In this document: positions 25,779 through 37,781 of the stretch, one piece after another
How the letters are laid out: the number at the start of each line of letters is the position of its first letter
How positions within the stretch are numbered: position 1 is the stretch's first letter
The notes under the pieces: generated by a model
Database searches by the model: none
What the model was told of the DNA's origin: nothing
What the model saw: the letters and a program-made list of their open reading frames with translations, nothing else
Assembly (NCBI GenBank): GCA_015179045.1
Contig: WHUZ01000012.1
Coordinates: forward strand, 248,001 to 312,000
DNA length: 64,000 nt
Source: Kalaharituber pfeilii
Lineage: Eukaryota; Ascomycota; Pezizomycetes; Pezizales; Pezizaceae
Direction: 5' to 3'
Made by a program: the position numbers and the translations under genes

Positions 25779-27443
25779 CTATGAGATGTACACCTTCTTC
25801 ACCTTACTCTCATCAAACTCATCGCCCGTCATTGGGTCTCTGACCCTGTCCGGCGGCAATCCAAGCTTACTCGAGAGCTCCTGCAGCCTTGCTCTCCCAT
25901 AAATCCTCCCATTCGGCAGTACTACCGGGTCCGGCTCCACCACACTTCTCACATGATGCGCATACGGCACATTCCTCGCCAAATCGTTGAGTTCCGTAGA
26001 GCAGATTGGACAGAGCGAGGCCGTGGAGCTGAAGGAGTTGAACGAGGAGGAAGTGATCGACGAGTGGCATGCTGGGGTCTTGAGGCAGGAGAGACCGGCA
26101 GAGAGGGCAATGTGGAGCAGGGGGCGGAAGGGGAGGTTATATAGGTCGTGGTGGGTGTTGACGAAAAAGGTGGCGAGGTATTCCCAGCGATTGGGGGAGT
26201 AGAGATTCTGTGGCAACGTCAGGGCTACCTCATGCTGGGGAGTGGGGGGCTTGGGACTGGGTGAAGATTACCTTATATGGCTGCCATTGCGTATCTGGCG
26301 GATATGCTAATAGGGCGGCGGCCTTTTCAATCTCAGGTAGATGCGCCTCATGGTGTACTGCGAGGAACTTTTTAGAGTAGGTAATAGCATCTTTCTTGTT
26401 CCCTGCGCGCACGAGCTCGATATATTGCTGTAGTCGGAGATTGAATTCTAAGTTGCTCTATCATCAGTGTTAGCGTCCTAGTTGGATTTGGCCTTGAGCT
26501 GTAGTCAATGATGGTAATTCTCCTCACCTTGTTCTTCTTCAGTGCATTTTTGTGTTCCTGGCACCAGGCAAGGCATTCCGTCGTGCTGCCCCTCCTTAAG
26601 CTGGCCTCAATCTTCGCACACTGCACAAATACGTCCACATCCACCAAGTCCTACACATCCATCATTAGCCAGTCAACCTGCGGCCCCCCTCATTCAATCA
26701 CCTATTTCTCCTAGCTGCCCATCCATGGTTACGTACTTCAATTCCCTTCTCCTTCGCCAGCATCTTCGCACTCTCCCCATATCCATTTCTCAGCAACGCA
26801 TCTACCAGCAGTCTATCTAACCTGATCCTGCTCCACCTATCGTACTCCTCATCCACCAGGCTCGGAATGCTATACAAATCTTGTAGATGTGAAATCCGCT
26901 TCTTGCTCTGTTCCAGCACAACTTTTTCCTCAGAGTGTAAGGACTCAAGCTTCCGCTTTAGGCCTTGCATGCGGTTAATCATACTATCAAGGGTAGCGAG
27001 AGGAGCCACTGCTTGGTCTTCCGTCGTGGTGCTGTCATTATCGTCGTTTTTCGCCTGTTGGAAAGTGGCAGTGGCTTCCTTGATGCTAGAGATGAGAAAG
27101 GCGCTGTCGCGCTCTATGTGCTTCTGGGATGTCTTGAATGTCTTGCGAAGGAGCTCGTGAGGGAGACGGAGTAGAGGTTGGTCCTATAGATTAATTCATT
27201 GTCATCTGTTAGCGTTTGCAATCTCGGTTTCCATTCTTTCTTCTGTTGTCAATCAGCCCAAACTTGCTCCCCTGTTCCATTGCTCGACTAGATAAGGATC
27301 TTATTTCATTCTTGGTCAATGAGCCCAATCCACCACAATCCAGACTGCACTCCACAGAAAACGAAAATGCGAAAGGAAACTAAGAAGCAACGTACTAGCA
27401 GCAGATGCGACTCTGCGTTGAGCTTTGTGGTTTGCATAGCCAT
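25779..27443 (-). CDS. FYV10: GID/CTLH ubiquitin-ligase subunit Fyv10 (Gid9, MAEA homologue)
   Basis: Five exons (27443-27396, 27183-26737, 26650-26528, 26457-26272, 26207-25779) give 410 aa. The short first exon encodes MAMQTTKLNAESHLLL and joins DQPLLRLPHELLRK, the conserved N-terminal helix. A LisH-like segment (RLDRLLVDALLRNGYGESAKMLA) leads into CTLH (DLVDVDVFVQCAKIEASLRRG...CLAWCQEHK) and CRA (SNLEFNLRLQQYIELVRAG). The C-terminus has a degenerate RING, with CPICSTELND near residue 315 but few other zinc ligands, as is usual in Gid9. With Gid2 it forms the catalytic core of the GID E3, which in yeast degrades gluconeogenic enzymes. Intron 1 (211 bp) is long for this genome; no snoRNA boxes were found in it. 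Confidence 0.92.
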
Positions 27444-28601
27444 CGCTGGCGGGTATGTATTGTAGTTTTACAGGTATTGGAAGGACAAGTTTAAGCTCCT
27501 GAGATTGGCTTCTGACCTCAGGTTGTTGAATTGATCCAATGTTCCGGAAGTGTAAAGCAATGAGGATCAAAATTGCAAGAATATAACCCTTTTTGTTCTA
27601 TGGATGAAAATCTGAAGGTGGCAGATTGGTTGATGTTTCACCTCAAGCTAAGCTCCACGATGAGCTACAGTGGAGTTGAGTGGGGGGAGGCAGCGGGATG
27701 AATAGCGGGGGCGGATTATGAATGTTAATGGGGGTTATAACGTCAACAGCAGCATTGGCGGGCTTGAAGCGAATAGGTAAATAGCTCTTGGGGAGGTGCA
27801 TGGGGGGGGAGGGGGAGGGGGGGGGGGCGGGGCGGCAGAAGTTGCGACTGTACCAGACCATATTTATCGCAAATATAAGTACTATAATAATGGGCTCCAG
27901 TTGACAACGAGGAGCTGTATTTGATGAGGCACGCTTACGATTTTCCGTTGAATACTCCGTCATGTGGTAATATCATATCCTGCTGATAAAATAGAGGTTA
28001 GAGGTGCATGTGCATGTGAATATGCTGAATATGCACATGCAACCTGGGGTTACCATCTTAGCGCGCATAACTTATGTGGAAGTATGTAGTGTATTGCGTA
28101 CAATATTACATATATTCTATCACGATTACCCAATTTTGGGAAAAGGATCAAGAAATAAATGTGAAGACGACGATGAGTATCCTAGCTAGAGGTGTATTAA
28201 TGTGTACCTTTCGGTTGCATGTCATAAAAATGAAAAATACCCTACGTAGATTTTCGAATTCGAAGAGCATTGCTAGAACATGCAACAAGAACCTTACAAA
28301 TGCTTCATCTAGTACTAGGAAAAAAAAGAAAAGAAAAAAAGAAAAAGAAAAAAACATCTAAGCGACCACTCCGTTGCCTCCCAAGTCCAAAACAAACCCA
28401 GCATGGCCCATAGAAAAGAATATCCTCGTACATAACTGCCTCCAACCCCGACTAGATCCGGCCGCACAAAGCAACAATAGAATATGATCTTTGTGCCTAC
28501 TTTTTTTTCTACATCCGCGCGCATCACTAGGCACATACTACTAACCCTACGCAAACTGCTGAACTTCTCTCCTCAACAACTTCCCGCTCTTACTCAACGT
28601 C
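27444..28601. other. Intergenic, FYV10 promoter / VPS10 3' side
   Basis: A 1.16-kb spacer with an interrupted G run at 27805-27835 and A-rich sequence at 28319-28355. No gene or RNA is recognised. Confidence 0.5.
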
Positions 28602-31600
28602 TTATACCTCATCCTCATCATCACTCCCCAACAGCTCCCCCTCATCATTACTCACCACTGCATAATTGCCCCTGGCAAACGATCCCCTCGTAGTGAACCT
28701 CTTCGGCCTACTAAGCTTACTGCCCACCCACCCCACGATTGCCTGCACAATCGCCGGTATAGCGACCGCGACCGCCACAAGAGCGGACACTGCAATGATG
28801 GGATAGCGGACAAGTGGAGACTGGCCCCCGGAGCTGCTATCCTCGCCGAGACGGATTGCACTAAAGTTTTGACTGGCATAAGATGAGAGCGTACCAACAA
28901 TGGGGGTTAGGAAAACATACCCAAACTTGCCATTCCACCTATTCCAAACATAATAACCCACAGCCGCGGCACCTCCAAGCGCGAAAACAACCCCAAAAAA
29001 CACGGCCCACCCGCTTACTCCATGCCTCTCATTGAACTCCTTCTCATGCCCTGGGCACATCTTCGGCTCGGACTTGTCCAGCTCCTTTCCGCCAGTACAC
29101 TTCGTAAGCCGTATCCTTCTGTACCCGGTTGCCTCATACCACTCAACCAACGTTTTGTTCTTTGCACACTCCTCTTTGTGATTTGGCGGAGTGAGGCCTT
29201 TGATGAGATAACAGCGACCATCATGTCCACGCTCGTAGTTGAAGTCACATTCGTAATCATGGGTATTACAAGGGCATGCCTCGGTCTCGACGGGATTGTG
29301 GCCTTTTGGCCCAACGAAACAGTTACGGTCTGGCTTCTTGCGGTAGTACTTGACGCGGTGGCCAAAGAGACAAGCATGTTCTGATTCGAGGTTCGGATGC
29401 CGAGGTTCCCAAAGCTCAAAGTCACTCTCCTTGTCATCACTTTCATTAACTTCACCTAGAAACAGAAAGTTAGTAACGTTGTTGCCAAACGCAGCTGCAG
29501 GGAAAGTACATTGCTGTGTAGTGAGTCCCGAGAAGTCAATCTGAACAGTGATAGCTTTCTCCCCTTTACCAACTGGGTTACCCCAAAGAAGAAATCTCCT
29601 ACTAGTATCAGATGGGATTGTAGTGATATCCTCAACCTTCATCTTGTCCCCAAACTTGAATTCTTGCCAGTGTCCACCCTCATCCAGAGAATAGTACACC
29701 TTGTCAGTTGGCTCATTTTCGTCGACAATAACAATAATGGAGCCTTGGTCACCATATTCCCACATGTATGATCCCTTCTTGATCTCCTTCCATGTAATAC
29801 CACCGTCACGCGTAAGATAGGTGTTGCCATCACTCTTCCCGGTGAGATATTCACCAACGTTGCCAACACCAATCATAAGACCAATCGCTGAGCCGGAAGA
29901 GAAAGTATCTCGTGGATCTTTGCGCTCAGTATAGCCGTGGAGATTAAGAGAGCATTTATCGAGCTAAGACCGTAAGCAAGGTTATTATAGAGTCAGTTCC
30001 ACATTTGAGCTGGGAGACCTTACGTCCTTGATGTCACATCCATAGCCCTTACCCTCGGCGTCCTTTTCAGGTGGAGAAAGGTAACTCCACGCACCCCCGT
30101 CATTGTGTGTAATCATGGACTTGAGCTTCTTCTTTGCGCCCTTATTCGTCTCATCCACATTCATCACAACGTTGACGATAGCGACTCCTTCCAAGCCTTG
30201 CATCTTCTCGAAGTCCACATAACCTGCTTCATTGCGGTTGACGTTTGCCAGGGACAACACATATGAGACACCATCTGCGTTTGACTTGATGATCGCACCA
30301 TATTCACTTCCTCTCATTGGGTTCACGGTGACATGTAGGAAAATTGCATGAGTGACCGAATCCAACACGGTGTATGCTTGCTGCTTGTCAACTTGGAAGT
30401 TATGTGGAAACCTTGCATCTGCAAAAGTCTTGCCGTCAATAGAGGCATCCAATTTGAGAGTGCCATCATCCTTAACCGCTGCAACAACAATGAATTCCTC
30501 CATTGTAGCAAAACCCATAATCCTGTCGAAATGCTTGCTCTCCTTTTCGAAGTAGTCATCACTTGAGACAAGCTTAATCGGATTGTCGTCGCCTGGCCTC
30601 TCCTCTTTCTCGTATTTTTCACAGAATATAAGATTCTCGGGGGTGTTTGGAAGATCCTTTGAGTGTATCCAAGCACAATTACGCACATATGGATTCAACA
30701 TTTTCCAATTCGCTCCCCTGTCCAAGGTATGATAGGCCGCAGCGTGACAGTCTTTTTGATTCGGGTCCGTACAGAATCGATCTGCTATCCACATGATACG
30801 GTCACTCTTTGTAGGATGAAATCGCACAGCTAGGGAAATGTCGTCCCGCCTAGTTGGAGGTTCTAAAGCCTCTCCAGATTGAATTGTCTTTCCTCGATCA
30901 AATGTGTAATAAAATTTCTTTCCCGGGGTGAGGAAAAATACCATATCGTTATTATAAGGATTTGGATATATGGCAGTGATTTCCTCATCTTTGAGTTCCT
31001 TCGGCATTTCCCATGTGGCGCCCTGGTCATAGGTGATGTATATGTGGTTCTTGTCTGTCCGCATAACAATAGTCTATACAGTAATTAGTTTATGCTTTGG
31101 AGACAGTGAAATCTGGCTAAAACTCACTTCATCTTTGCCCTCAGCGCTCCTCGCACGCTCAAGATAATAATACTCCACAAATCCGCCGGCGTCGAAGGAT
31201 TTAGTTGTAGATTTAATTTTACCATCGGATGGTGGGGTGACCACGGCTTCTATAAGTGATTGCGTGAGCAACTGCTTCTAAATATGGTCTCGAACACCTT
31301 ACCCTCATCGCAATCCCGCTCGATGGGCTCGTCCTTCTTGTTGTCTTTCTTCTTGCATTTATTTCCTGGAATGAGTCGATACCCACTAGATCCTTTGAAC
31401 TTGTCCCCTTTTTTCTTGCACGCTCCAGCCGGAATGGGAAGTTTCCCAATTAAGACGCATTTCCCATTCCCCTCCTTGTCTGCAAATTCGAAGTCACATT
31501 CATAATCTTCATCAGTGCAATCACATATCTCTTCCTGCGCCTGCGGTTCTTTGTAATCTCCACCAACATAGCAATCCGCATCCTTCTTCCTCCTGTAGTA

Positions 31601-33498
31601 AAATTGCTTATAGCCCATTAAGCAGTCCGGTTTCTCGTTTTCATCGAGTCTCGCATACCACTTCTCAAAATCACTCTTCTTCTCATCGTCATCTTTCTTG
31701 CATTGACGCTCAAACACACCATCGAAGTTTAATGCAATTACGTAGCCTTTGTCGTCCTTTGACTGTGCAATGAGTGTAAATTTCGTGGTGGTGGAATCAG
31801 GTACAGTTGTAAGGGCCAGCACTCGGACCTCCTTTTTCAGATCCACATCTTCCCAGTCTTTTCCATGATTCAGTGAGTACTTGATTTTGTTTGTACGCCC
31901 TTCATCGAAGGCAGCGACCAGTATTGAGCCAGAATCTCCAAATTCATATCTATGTGCATCATTAAGTGCCTTCTTCCAAGTCAATCCTGCATCGTCAGAG
32001 ACATATAAATCACCATCCTCGTAGTGTTTCAGATATTTCCCAGTATTTCCCACAGCCATGAGAATTCCGGGAGCTGGGGATGAAAATACACGCCCTCCGT
32101 TATGAACATCAGTAACAGAGTGCACATGCAATTCATCATCGCCAGCTTTCAAGCTCTTGAACGTACGGCCTCCATCAAAAGAAATCTTTGACTTTATCTT
32201 TTTCTCAATGTCTTTACTACCGCGGCTCTGGAGAATATCCTCTGCATTGTCAACAATGTTGACAAGCACAATCCCATTGATTCCAGCTACTTGCTCAAAG
32301 TCTACCACACCATATTGATCTCGATTGGTGTAATCGATATTCTTCGTGAAGTATGTTCCATTAGAATTACTTGTGAACAGAGATCCAATGGGATTGGAAC
32401 CAGTAGTAATGAGAACGTCCACTTCGATGCTGTGTGAGGTTGACTCCAGGATTGTATACGCATCTTGCTTGAGCCCTCCATGTTCACTTGGGAATTCTGC
32501 TCTGTCCCAATTCTCGGCATCGTCACTGACGAAAAGTGCCATTTCATCTGTGTTTGGACTTTTGACAGCCGCTACAATAAATCTTTTGACTGCTGCAAGT
32601 CCAGTCAATCCTGTCATCTCCCTGAAGCCGTCAAGCTTAGGTTCCTTAGAATTCTTAAAGAAGTCATTTGACACTAGCAGTATTCTGGCTTCCGGGTCTG
32701 AACTTGCTCCGTCCGTAATACAGAGGATTGTATCTTTGTCGGATTGATCGAAGAGATCTGTAGACCAAGCAAACATGCAGCCGTGGGTTCTCCTGTCCAC
32801 CAGCTTTTCGGGACTCTTCTCAAAGCCATTCTTCGTGTGATATGTCTATAAAAACCGTGGCCATCAGCAAAACCAAGCTCAAGTGAAGCACAGCACACAT
32901 TGTCCCATGGAATAGCTAATAGAGTTCTAGGGGCCTACATATTCATCACAGAGCCAAATTCCCCATATAGGGTCCTGAGTACATTCCATTCCAGTGTAAA
33001 TTATATAATCCTTCTTCTGAGAATGAAATGAAAGAGGATTCCTTTTGAGGGACGGGGCTAACTCCGTCTCAAAGGTCTTCCATGACTTTCCCTGATCATT
33101 GGTCACATATTGCGTTTTTCCTTTCGTTAAAAGGAAAGCCGCCTTTGGGTCAAATGGATGTACGTATATGTCCAAAGCCTTCTTCTCTGGAATATCATCC
33201 ACTTTGCTCCATTTCTCACCATCATTGTCTGACCGCCAGAGGATGCCGGTTTCTTGCTCGAGAGATAATATTACCTATGCCAGAGGCCATTGTGTTTAGC
33301 ACTGACCCAATGGGAGAGAGCAACACCCGTTTAAGCTCAGTGAGTACGTACAGGACTGTCCTCGAAATAGAAATATGATTGTGGTATATGGTCGAACTCC
33401 TTTATGTTCACAGCGGGCTTTTTGGTGGCCCGAACTAGAGAAGGGCATAAGAAGGCAAGCAGAGCTGCCGAAGCCGACAAGGCTCCCAGTAGCCGCAT
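28602..33498 (-). CDS. VPS10: Vacuolar protein-sorting receptor Vps10 (sortilin family)
   Basis: Six exons (33498-33352, 33274-32939, 32845-31303, 31249-31128, 31073-30024, 29963-28602) give 1519 aa. A signal peptide (MRLLGALSASAALLAFLC) precedes two luminal Vps10 domains. Each is a beta-propeller with Asp-box repeats such as WRSDNDGEKW, YVSDDAGLTWKK, YITYDQGATWE and YLTRDGGITWKE. Each propeller ends in a Cys-rich 10CC module (QCKKDDDEKKSDFEKW...CLMGYKQFYYRRK; HACLFGHRVKYYRK). A membrane helix (WAVFFGVVFALGGAAAVGYYV) follows near residue 1375 and a second hydrophobic segment (IIAVSALVAVAVAIPAIVQA) nearer the end, as in other filamentous-fungal Vps10 proteins. The acidic tail (GSDDEDEV) is cytosolic. 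The receptor carries carboxypeptidase Y-type hydrolases from Golgi to endosome. Splices were fixed by Asp-box and 10CC continuity. Confidence 0.94.
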
Positions 33499-34159
33499 AA
33501 TGAGCCGACCTTCGTTTCGCCTGACTGAGTGATTTTAAAGCCTATATGCGCAGAGATGTATGAAGCTCGTGGAAGTTCAGTTATTGTTGCAATGGCCGGG
33601 CGAATGTTAGCTGCGTCCAGATGCTCAGCTGGTTGTGCATAGGCAGGAGGTTGCGGATGTGTGTCGAGGAGTGGTGAAGTTGGGAGGAATCCGAACTAGT
33701 ACTACCTAGTGGGTACTCGAGTGTGTGAAGCAGCGCAAAGTACGAGTAGAGTACAGGTACAAGCTGCCCTGCCTCGCGACGTGACAAATGGCCTCAGCCT
33801 GTGGTGAGCACGCTTACTCTCGTCGCCTCAGGTAAGAGGCTAGGGTGTTCTATTTGCAGCGCGGGGTGGGGTTGGGGGGGGGGGGGGGGGTGCGGGAGGG
33901 CAGTCTATCATACGTCGACCGGACAGCGGGCGCCTCCAGTTGATTTACAGCTGTATCATAGAGTGCTTACTCCGTACGGTGCGGCTGGCCAAGATTGCGC
34001 GTGTGCGGTATGATATGGGTAGTACGAGGCTATCGTACGTGTGCAGGGTGGGGCGGCGGGCGGGGAGGGGTGCCTGATGCATGTATGATGGGGTGCCTGA
34101 TACTGATACGTAGACCAAGTCTGGTTGCACCCTCGTAGTGATAGACCGACTAGCCTTAC

Positions 34160-34190
<31 letters not shown>

Positions 34191-34830
34191 TGGCTGGGGC
34201 CGGAATCGACAGCGCTACAGGCCGCATCCAGCACCACAAGCTGCAGGCTCAGCCTTTGTGCAACCCGTTCATGTGCTTCCTTCGATTCATGGTCATGAGT
34301 AGAGCTGCAGGTATTTTCAGTCACGAATAGATGCGCTCCCCAACGTTACGCAAGCATATCGTGCCCGCTGTCTTGCATAGATTAAGCAAGCGGCCAGAGA
34401 TGAGCAGCGCTGATATTATTCCCCCCAAAAGTAGCCTCACATCCCTTTAAATTTGTAGCTATGTAGTGTCAGTATCTTACGGTCGTTCTCACGAAAGATA
34501 GTTAAACCCCACTGCGCCCTCTTTGCCTCACATAATCTGAAGCTCCTTCTGTCTGCCCAATTTTACTCTCGGCTTGCTTAAACCGTGACTTAGAACTGAT
34601 CTTCTTTGAAGACCTGACTCCCCGAGAATACTCATATGGCAGCGATTTCCTCCTTGTTTGCAGTGAATGCGTCAGGAAGTTCCCACACCTGTTTCTTGTG
34701 AGTTAAGAATGGGTAGAATGTTGGGTGTGAATTGAGGGTAAACTTCCGGAAACGATGTAATCGTAATTTTATGTTTACCATTCTAGCACACCACAGAATT
34801 AATCCTGTGCTTTGCTAACTAGCAGTGACC
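33499..34830. other. VPS10 promoter region with homopolymer and triplet repeats
   Basis: It contains a G run of about 18 (33873-33890) and a (GGC)n tract of about nine units (34163-34190). No gene is seen. Confidence 0.6.
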
Positions 34831-34850
34831 CGCCTCCCGGCCGGGAGGCG
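34831..34850. other. Perfect 20-bp GC-rich palindrome
   Basis: CGCCTCCCGG followed by CCGGGAGGCG. An imperfect hairpin with related sequence (CACCTCCCGACTGTGAGGTG) lies about 50 bp downstream, so two related stem-loops precede the SINE-like element. Confidence 0.85.
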
Positions 34851-34917
34851 CGCTGCAGCGATTATGTGCACACAATGACCCACCTCCCGACTGTGAGGTG
34901 CTTCTCACTATATGTTA

Positions 34918-35140
34918 TTGTGAACTGACCTGCGCTTAGTGTAGCGGTTCACCTCTTGGATAGCTTACTCTCATACTGAGTATAGAATTGAGGGCCTGAG
35001 TTCAATCCCATTTGGGAGGTGAATGATGGAAGAGGGTTGTCCGGCACCTAAGGGTGATCTGTAATTCCCCGGTAGACTTCTTTCCTGCTGAGGATCCCTG
35101 TTGCGAAACCGGTGTAAGTTGTTTTACTTTTCACATATGA
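34918..35140 (+). mobile_element. tRNA-derived SINE-like element, copy 1
   Basis: It begins GTGAACTGACCT. It has a perfect pol III A box (TAGTGTAGCGG, 34937-34947) and B box (GTTCAATCC, 35000-35008), 52 bp apart. A relative at 62453-62700 shares GTGAACTGACCT, TAGAATTGAGG, the B box and AGAGGGTT. The sequence does not fold as a full tRNA cloverleaf with a paired acceptor stem, so a tRNA-derived retroposon is more likely than a tRNA gene. The 3' limit is approximate. Confidence 0.55.
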
Positions 35141-35219
35141 TCTTTTATGAAATTATCACTGCTTTATCTGCCTATATGCAGTTTTATGTCAATTTTACAT
35201 ATAATTTATCTTCCCTTGG

Positions 35220-36130
35220 TCTATGCGGTTTATGCCTATTTTTATCACGGAGTTAATAGGACTTCAGTATAGACAATGTTTTCCATAGTTTCTGGACCAT
35301 TTGCTGACTATAAAACTGCCAGGTTGTTGACATCCGTTACACATGACAGTGCAATGTACTCAGTACAACTGCCCATGTGTAAATGTAGACATCCTTAAGT
35401 CTACTCCAACAACCTGTCTGTAATGACTGGCCTTGACTTTTACGGGTTCACCGCAACCGTAGGGCGGGCGGTCGGTGGATGCATGAAATGCGCATATGCG
35501 CTACAAGCGATATGCGACAGCCGGCGACGGCGTCGCAGTCGCATAAATGAGTGCTATATGAGCTACGCAGAGGACTAGCGAGCATCGCTAGTCAAGTGTC
35601 TTTTTGACCTGACGGACGGTAACTCTCTGCGTTTACCAGATCCGTTACATTGACCTCTATTAACAGTCATTGCAAAGCACAGCTGGATTGGGAACTGCTT
35701 TCTCGTGAGGATAAATGGAAGTTCACTCTCTGTTGTAGATAGCTTGATATGTGGTATAAGGCAGTGTTGTCCTTCAAAATCACCAGTCAGGATCTGAGCC
35801 GCAATACAATAATGTCCTAATTGTGTAACAGTTAAGTGTGTACTATTGCATAGACCCAGTTTAGGGTCTAAGTTTCGTAATAGGATAATGGGTGCTCCTA
35901 TCTTAAGATGGAGCTGTGATAGAAGTAGTTCAGCAGGATTCAAACTCTACAGATACTCTGCAGGATATGTTGTTGGATCAACTTTTAATGCATCATCCTG
36001 CTACTCAATATTATCAACTGCATAATAGGTTTTTTTTTCACCATATATGTGTGGTAGTAAAAAATCATTGAATTCCACCACTACATCATTTCGTAATGCA
36101 ATAACAGTACAATCTTAAAATGCATTTAGG
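35220..36130 (-). pseudogene. Helitron helicase C-terminal relic, interrupted by a solo LTR
   Basis: Reading the minus strand from about 36110, the translation gives FNDFLLPHIYGEKK, then DDALKVDPTTYPAEYL, then LHLKIGAPIILLRNLDPKLG and LPFILTRKQFPIQLCFAMTVNRGQ. There the LTR at 35438-35649 begins. Beyond the LTR the frame resumes with VVGVDLRMSTFTHGQLY and, in another frame, TDVNNLAVL and GPETMENIVYTEVLL. These are the last motifs of the Pif1-like helicase of Helitrons. Internal TAG stops replace expected CAG codons, consistent with RIP. It preserves a different part of the protein from the relic at 2.3-4.0 kb. Confidence 0.75.
35438..35649. mobile_element. Solo LTR (copy A) with 5-bp target duplication TTGAC
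   Basis: 212 bp with ends TTTTACGG...CCGTTACA, the first base pair mutated from TG. It is flanked by TTGAC at 35433-35437 and 35650-35654. It is highly similar to copy D at 45273-45483, in the same orientation. No internal retrotransposon sequence is next to it, so it is a recombination-derived solo LTR. Confidence 0.85.
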
Positions 36131-36449
36131 TCCATATATGCAGTATCTAGAAGTACTGCAGGAAAACATATTCAGAAAGGCCTATAAGGGAATCAAATGA
36201 TCCGATATATTCAAGCAATGAAATAAAGCTCTGTAAATTCAAATCATAAGGAGATGAAGAAGGGAGAAAGCGAAAGACCAAGAGTGTATGGAAGATATAT
36301 ACTAACTATCGTCACATTAATATAATGATAGAAGTTATACCTAATACGGGAAGATACTGTGTATCAAGATGATCGTAGTCACTTACGTGAGCGTTGTAGG
36401 GATGCGCTCAGTATCATAGATAATACTACTATTTTATATCGGGAGCTTG

Positions 36450-37064
36450 TTATTATTTAATGTCCCCGACGGTGCCTGGCTATCGCACATTTTCCGGGAC
36501 TATACGCAGTATAAGACTTTACATAGGAAACGGGGTTGCCCCCTCTAGGAAAGAAAAGCAAAAACAAAAGCAAAGAAAAAATGAATTCCCCCAGCAATCC
36601 TCCCATCGCCTCCTTCCACCCTCCTACCCTTGGCCCCGCTTCCCAAAGTTGGCAGGCCGAATCCGCCCTGCTACCCTCATGCAGAAATTCTGCGTCCTGG
36701 ACCACTCCTCTTTCCCGAACCAGATATCAAAATCTGTGGGTACCACCCGCCCATTTCTGCGCGTCCCATAGAGGCCTTCCTCTAGCCTCTCCCTCTTGAG
36801 CTTCCGGCATTTCCGCATGATATGATCTCTCATTGCCGGGTTGTCTTTCCCACAGAAAGGGCACGCTACCCTCTTGCGAGATATCTCCATGAACGCTCTC
36901 ACTCCCTTGTTGGTCCAGTGCCGCAGCCCTAGACCCCACGCCTTTGCCCCCAAGTCCTTCGCAAACTCCGCTCCATCTCGTGCCCTAACTTCTGCGACGA
37001 TATGACGTTTCTTGGCACGCCTGCTGGAGATACTACATTTGGCTATATCTCGTGCAACAGACAT
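36450..37064 (-). pseudogene. LINE-like reverse-transcriptase C-terminal fragment
   Basis: An open frame of 146 codons (37064-36624) carries a C-x2-C-x9-H-x4-C zinc knuckle (CPFCGKDNPAMRDHIMRKC), followed by DFDIWFGKEEWSRTQNFC. Before it lies a basic region ending GLRHWTNKGVRAFMEISRKR. This arrangement is common at the C-terminus of non-LTR retrotransposon ORF2 proteins. The catalytic YxDD part is absent. The family assignment is inference; a different zinc-knuckle transposon protein is possible. Confidence 0.45.
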
Positions 37065-37324
37065 GCTAGCAGCTTACAGTAAACAGTTATATGTACAGCA
37101 TAGCTGATACTATAATTCTAGCATATTGTATTAATTCTGTCAACAATAGTTCACTTGCTATATCAATATATGCATTAATAGTATTAAATTACCACCCCCC
37201 TCCTCAACCTCCTGCATATTATCTATCAATAGGTCTATATCTATCTTTCCTATAGTAAGAGTTAGTCATTAATGGCTATAGTATATGATAGCATATGCAA
37301 TATAGGCTAGAATAACTTACAGCT

Positions 37325-37745
37325 CTATTCGCGAGGCCTGAAACTAGCTGCTGCAGCTGCTGCATTTGCTGAATTATTTCCTCAAGTGTCGAAGGAGGGG
37401 GTAGTGGTGGCTGAGAGTTAGTAGCTCCAGATAATGCTGTTGACTTTACTACTATCTTATTGTCTGTATCTTTTGCAGCCCTAGTTCGTCCCCTTTTACC
37501 ACTCCCTTGCCCTCTAGCCTGCCGTTTTCCTCCTTTCCCACTAGTAGTTGACCCCCCCCCCCCCCTTAACTTCTAGTATATTAGTAGTAAGCCTATCTGT
37601 TGGAGTACTTTGGTTCGGACCATCTACAGAAGACTCAGGAGAGTTATTAGAGTCCGAATCAAGGTCAATATGACAATCATTCACATTTTTCTGACCCTCC
37701 AACTGTCGTAGTCGAGCAATGAGATAATTTCGATCCAGGACTCAT
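37325..37745 (-). pseudogene. Basic Gln-rich repeat-encoded open frame broken at a G14 run
   Basis: The minus-strand frame reads RNYLIARLRQLEGQKN...ILEVK up to a run of 14 G (37552-37565). It then continues in a shifted frame as TTSGKGGKRQARGQGSGKRGRTRAAK and, after a Pro-rich spacer, as LEEIIQQMQQLQQLVSGLANRA. Composition (Lys/Arg/Gly then Gln helix) resembles a nucleic-acid-binding gag-like or DNA-binding protein of a mobile element. No family is recognised. Confidence 0.35.
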
Positions 37746-37781
37746 CCAAATGATAGTTTTTTCCAACCTTAACTCAGAGTT

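Noticed and set aside
27184..27394. Second intronic snoRNA in the 211-bp FYV10 intron
   Set aside because: No RUGAUGA and CUGA pair with a flanking stem could be found on the host strand.
34937..35008. Possible functional tRNA gene (A and B boxes)
   Set aside because: No acceptor stem pairing or clear anticodon arm; a relative with the same left end exists at 62453, favouring a SINE.
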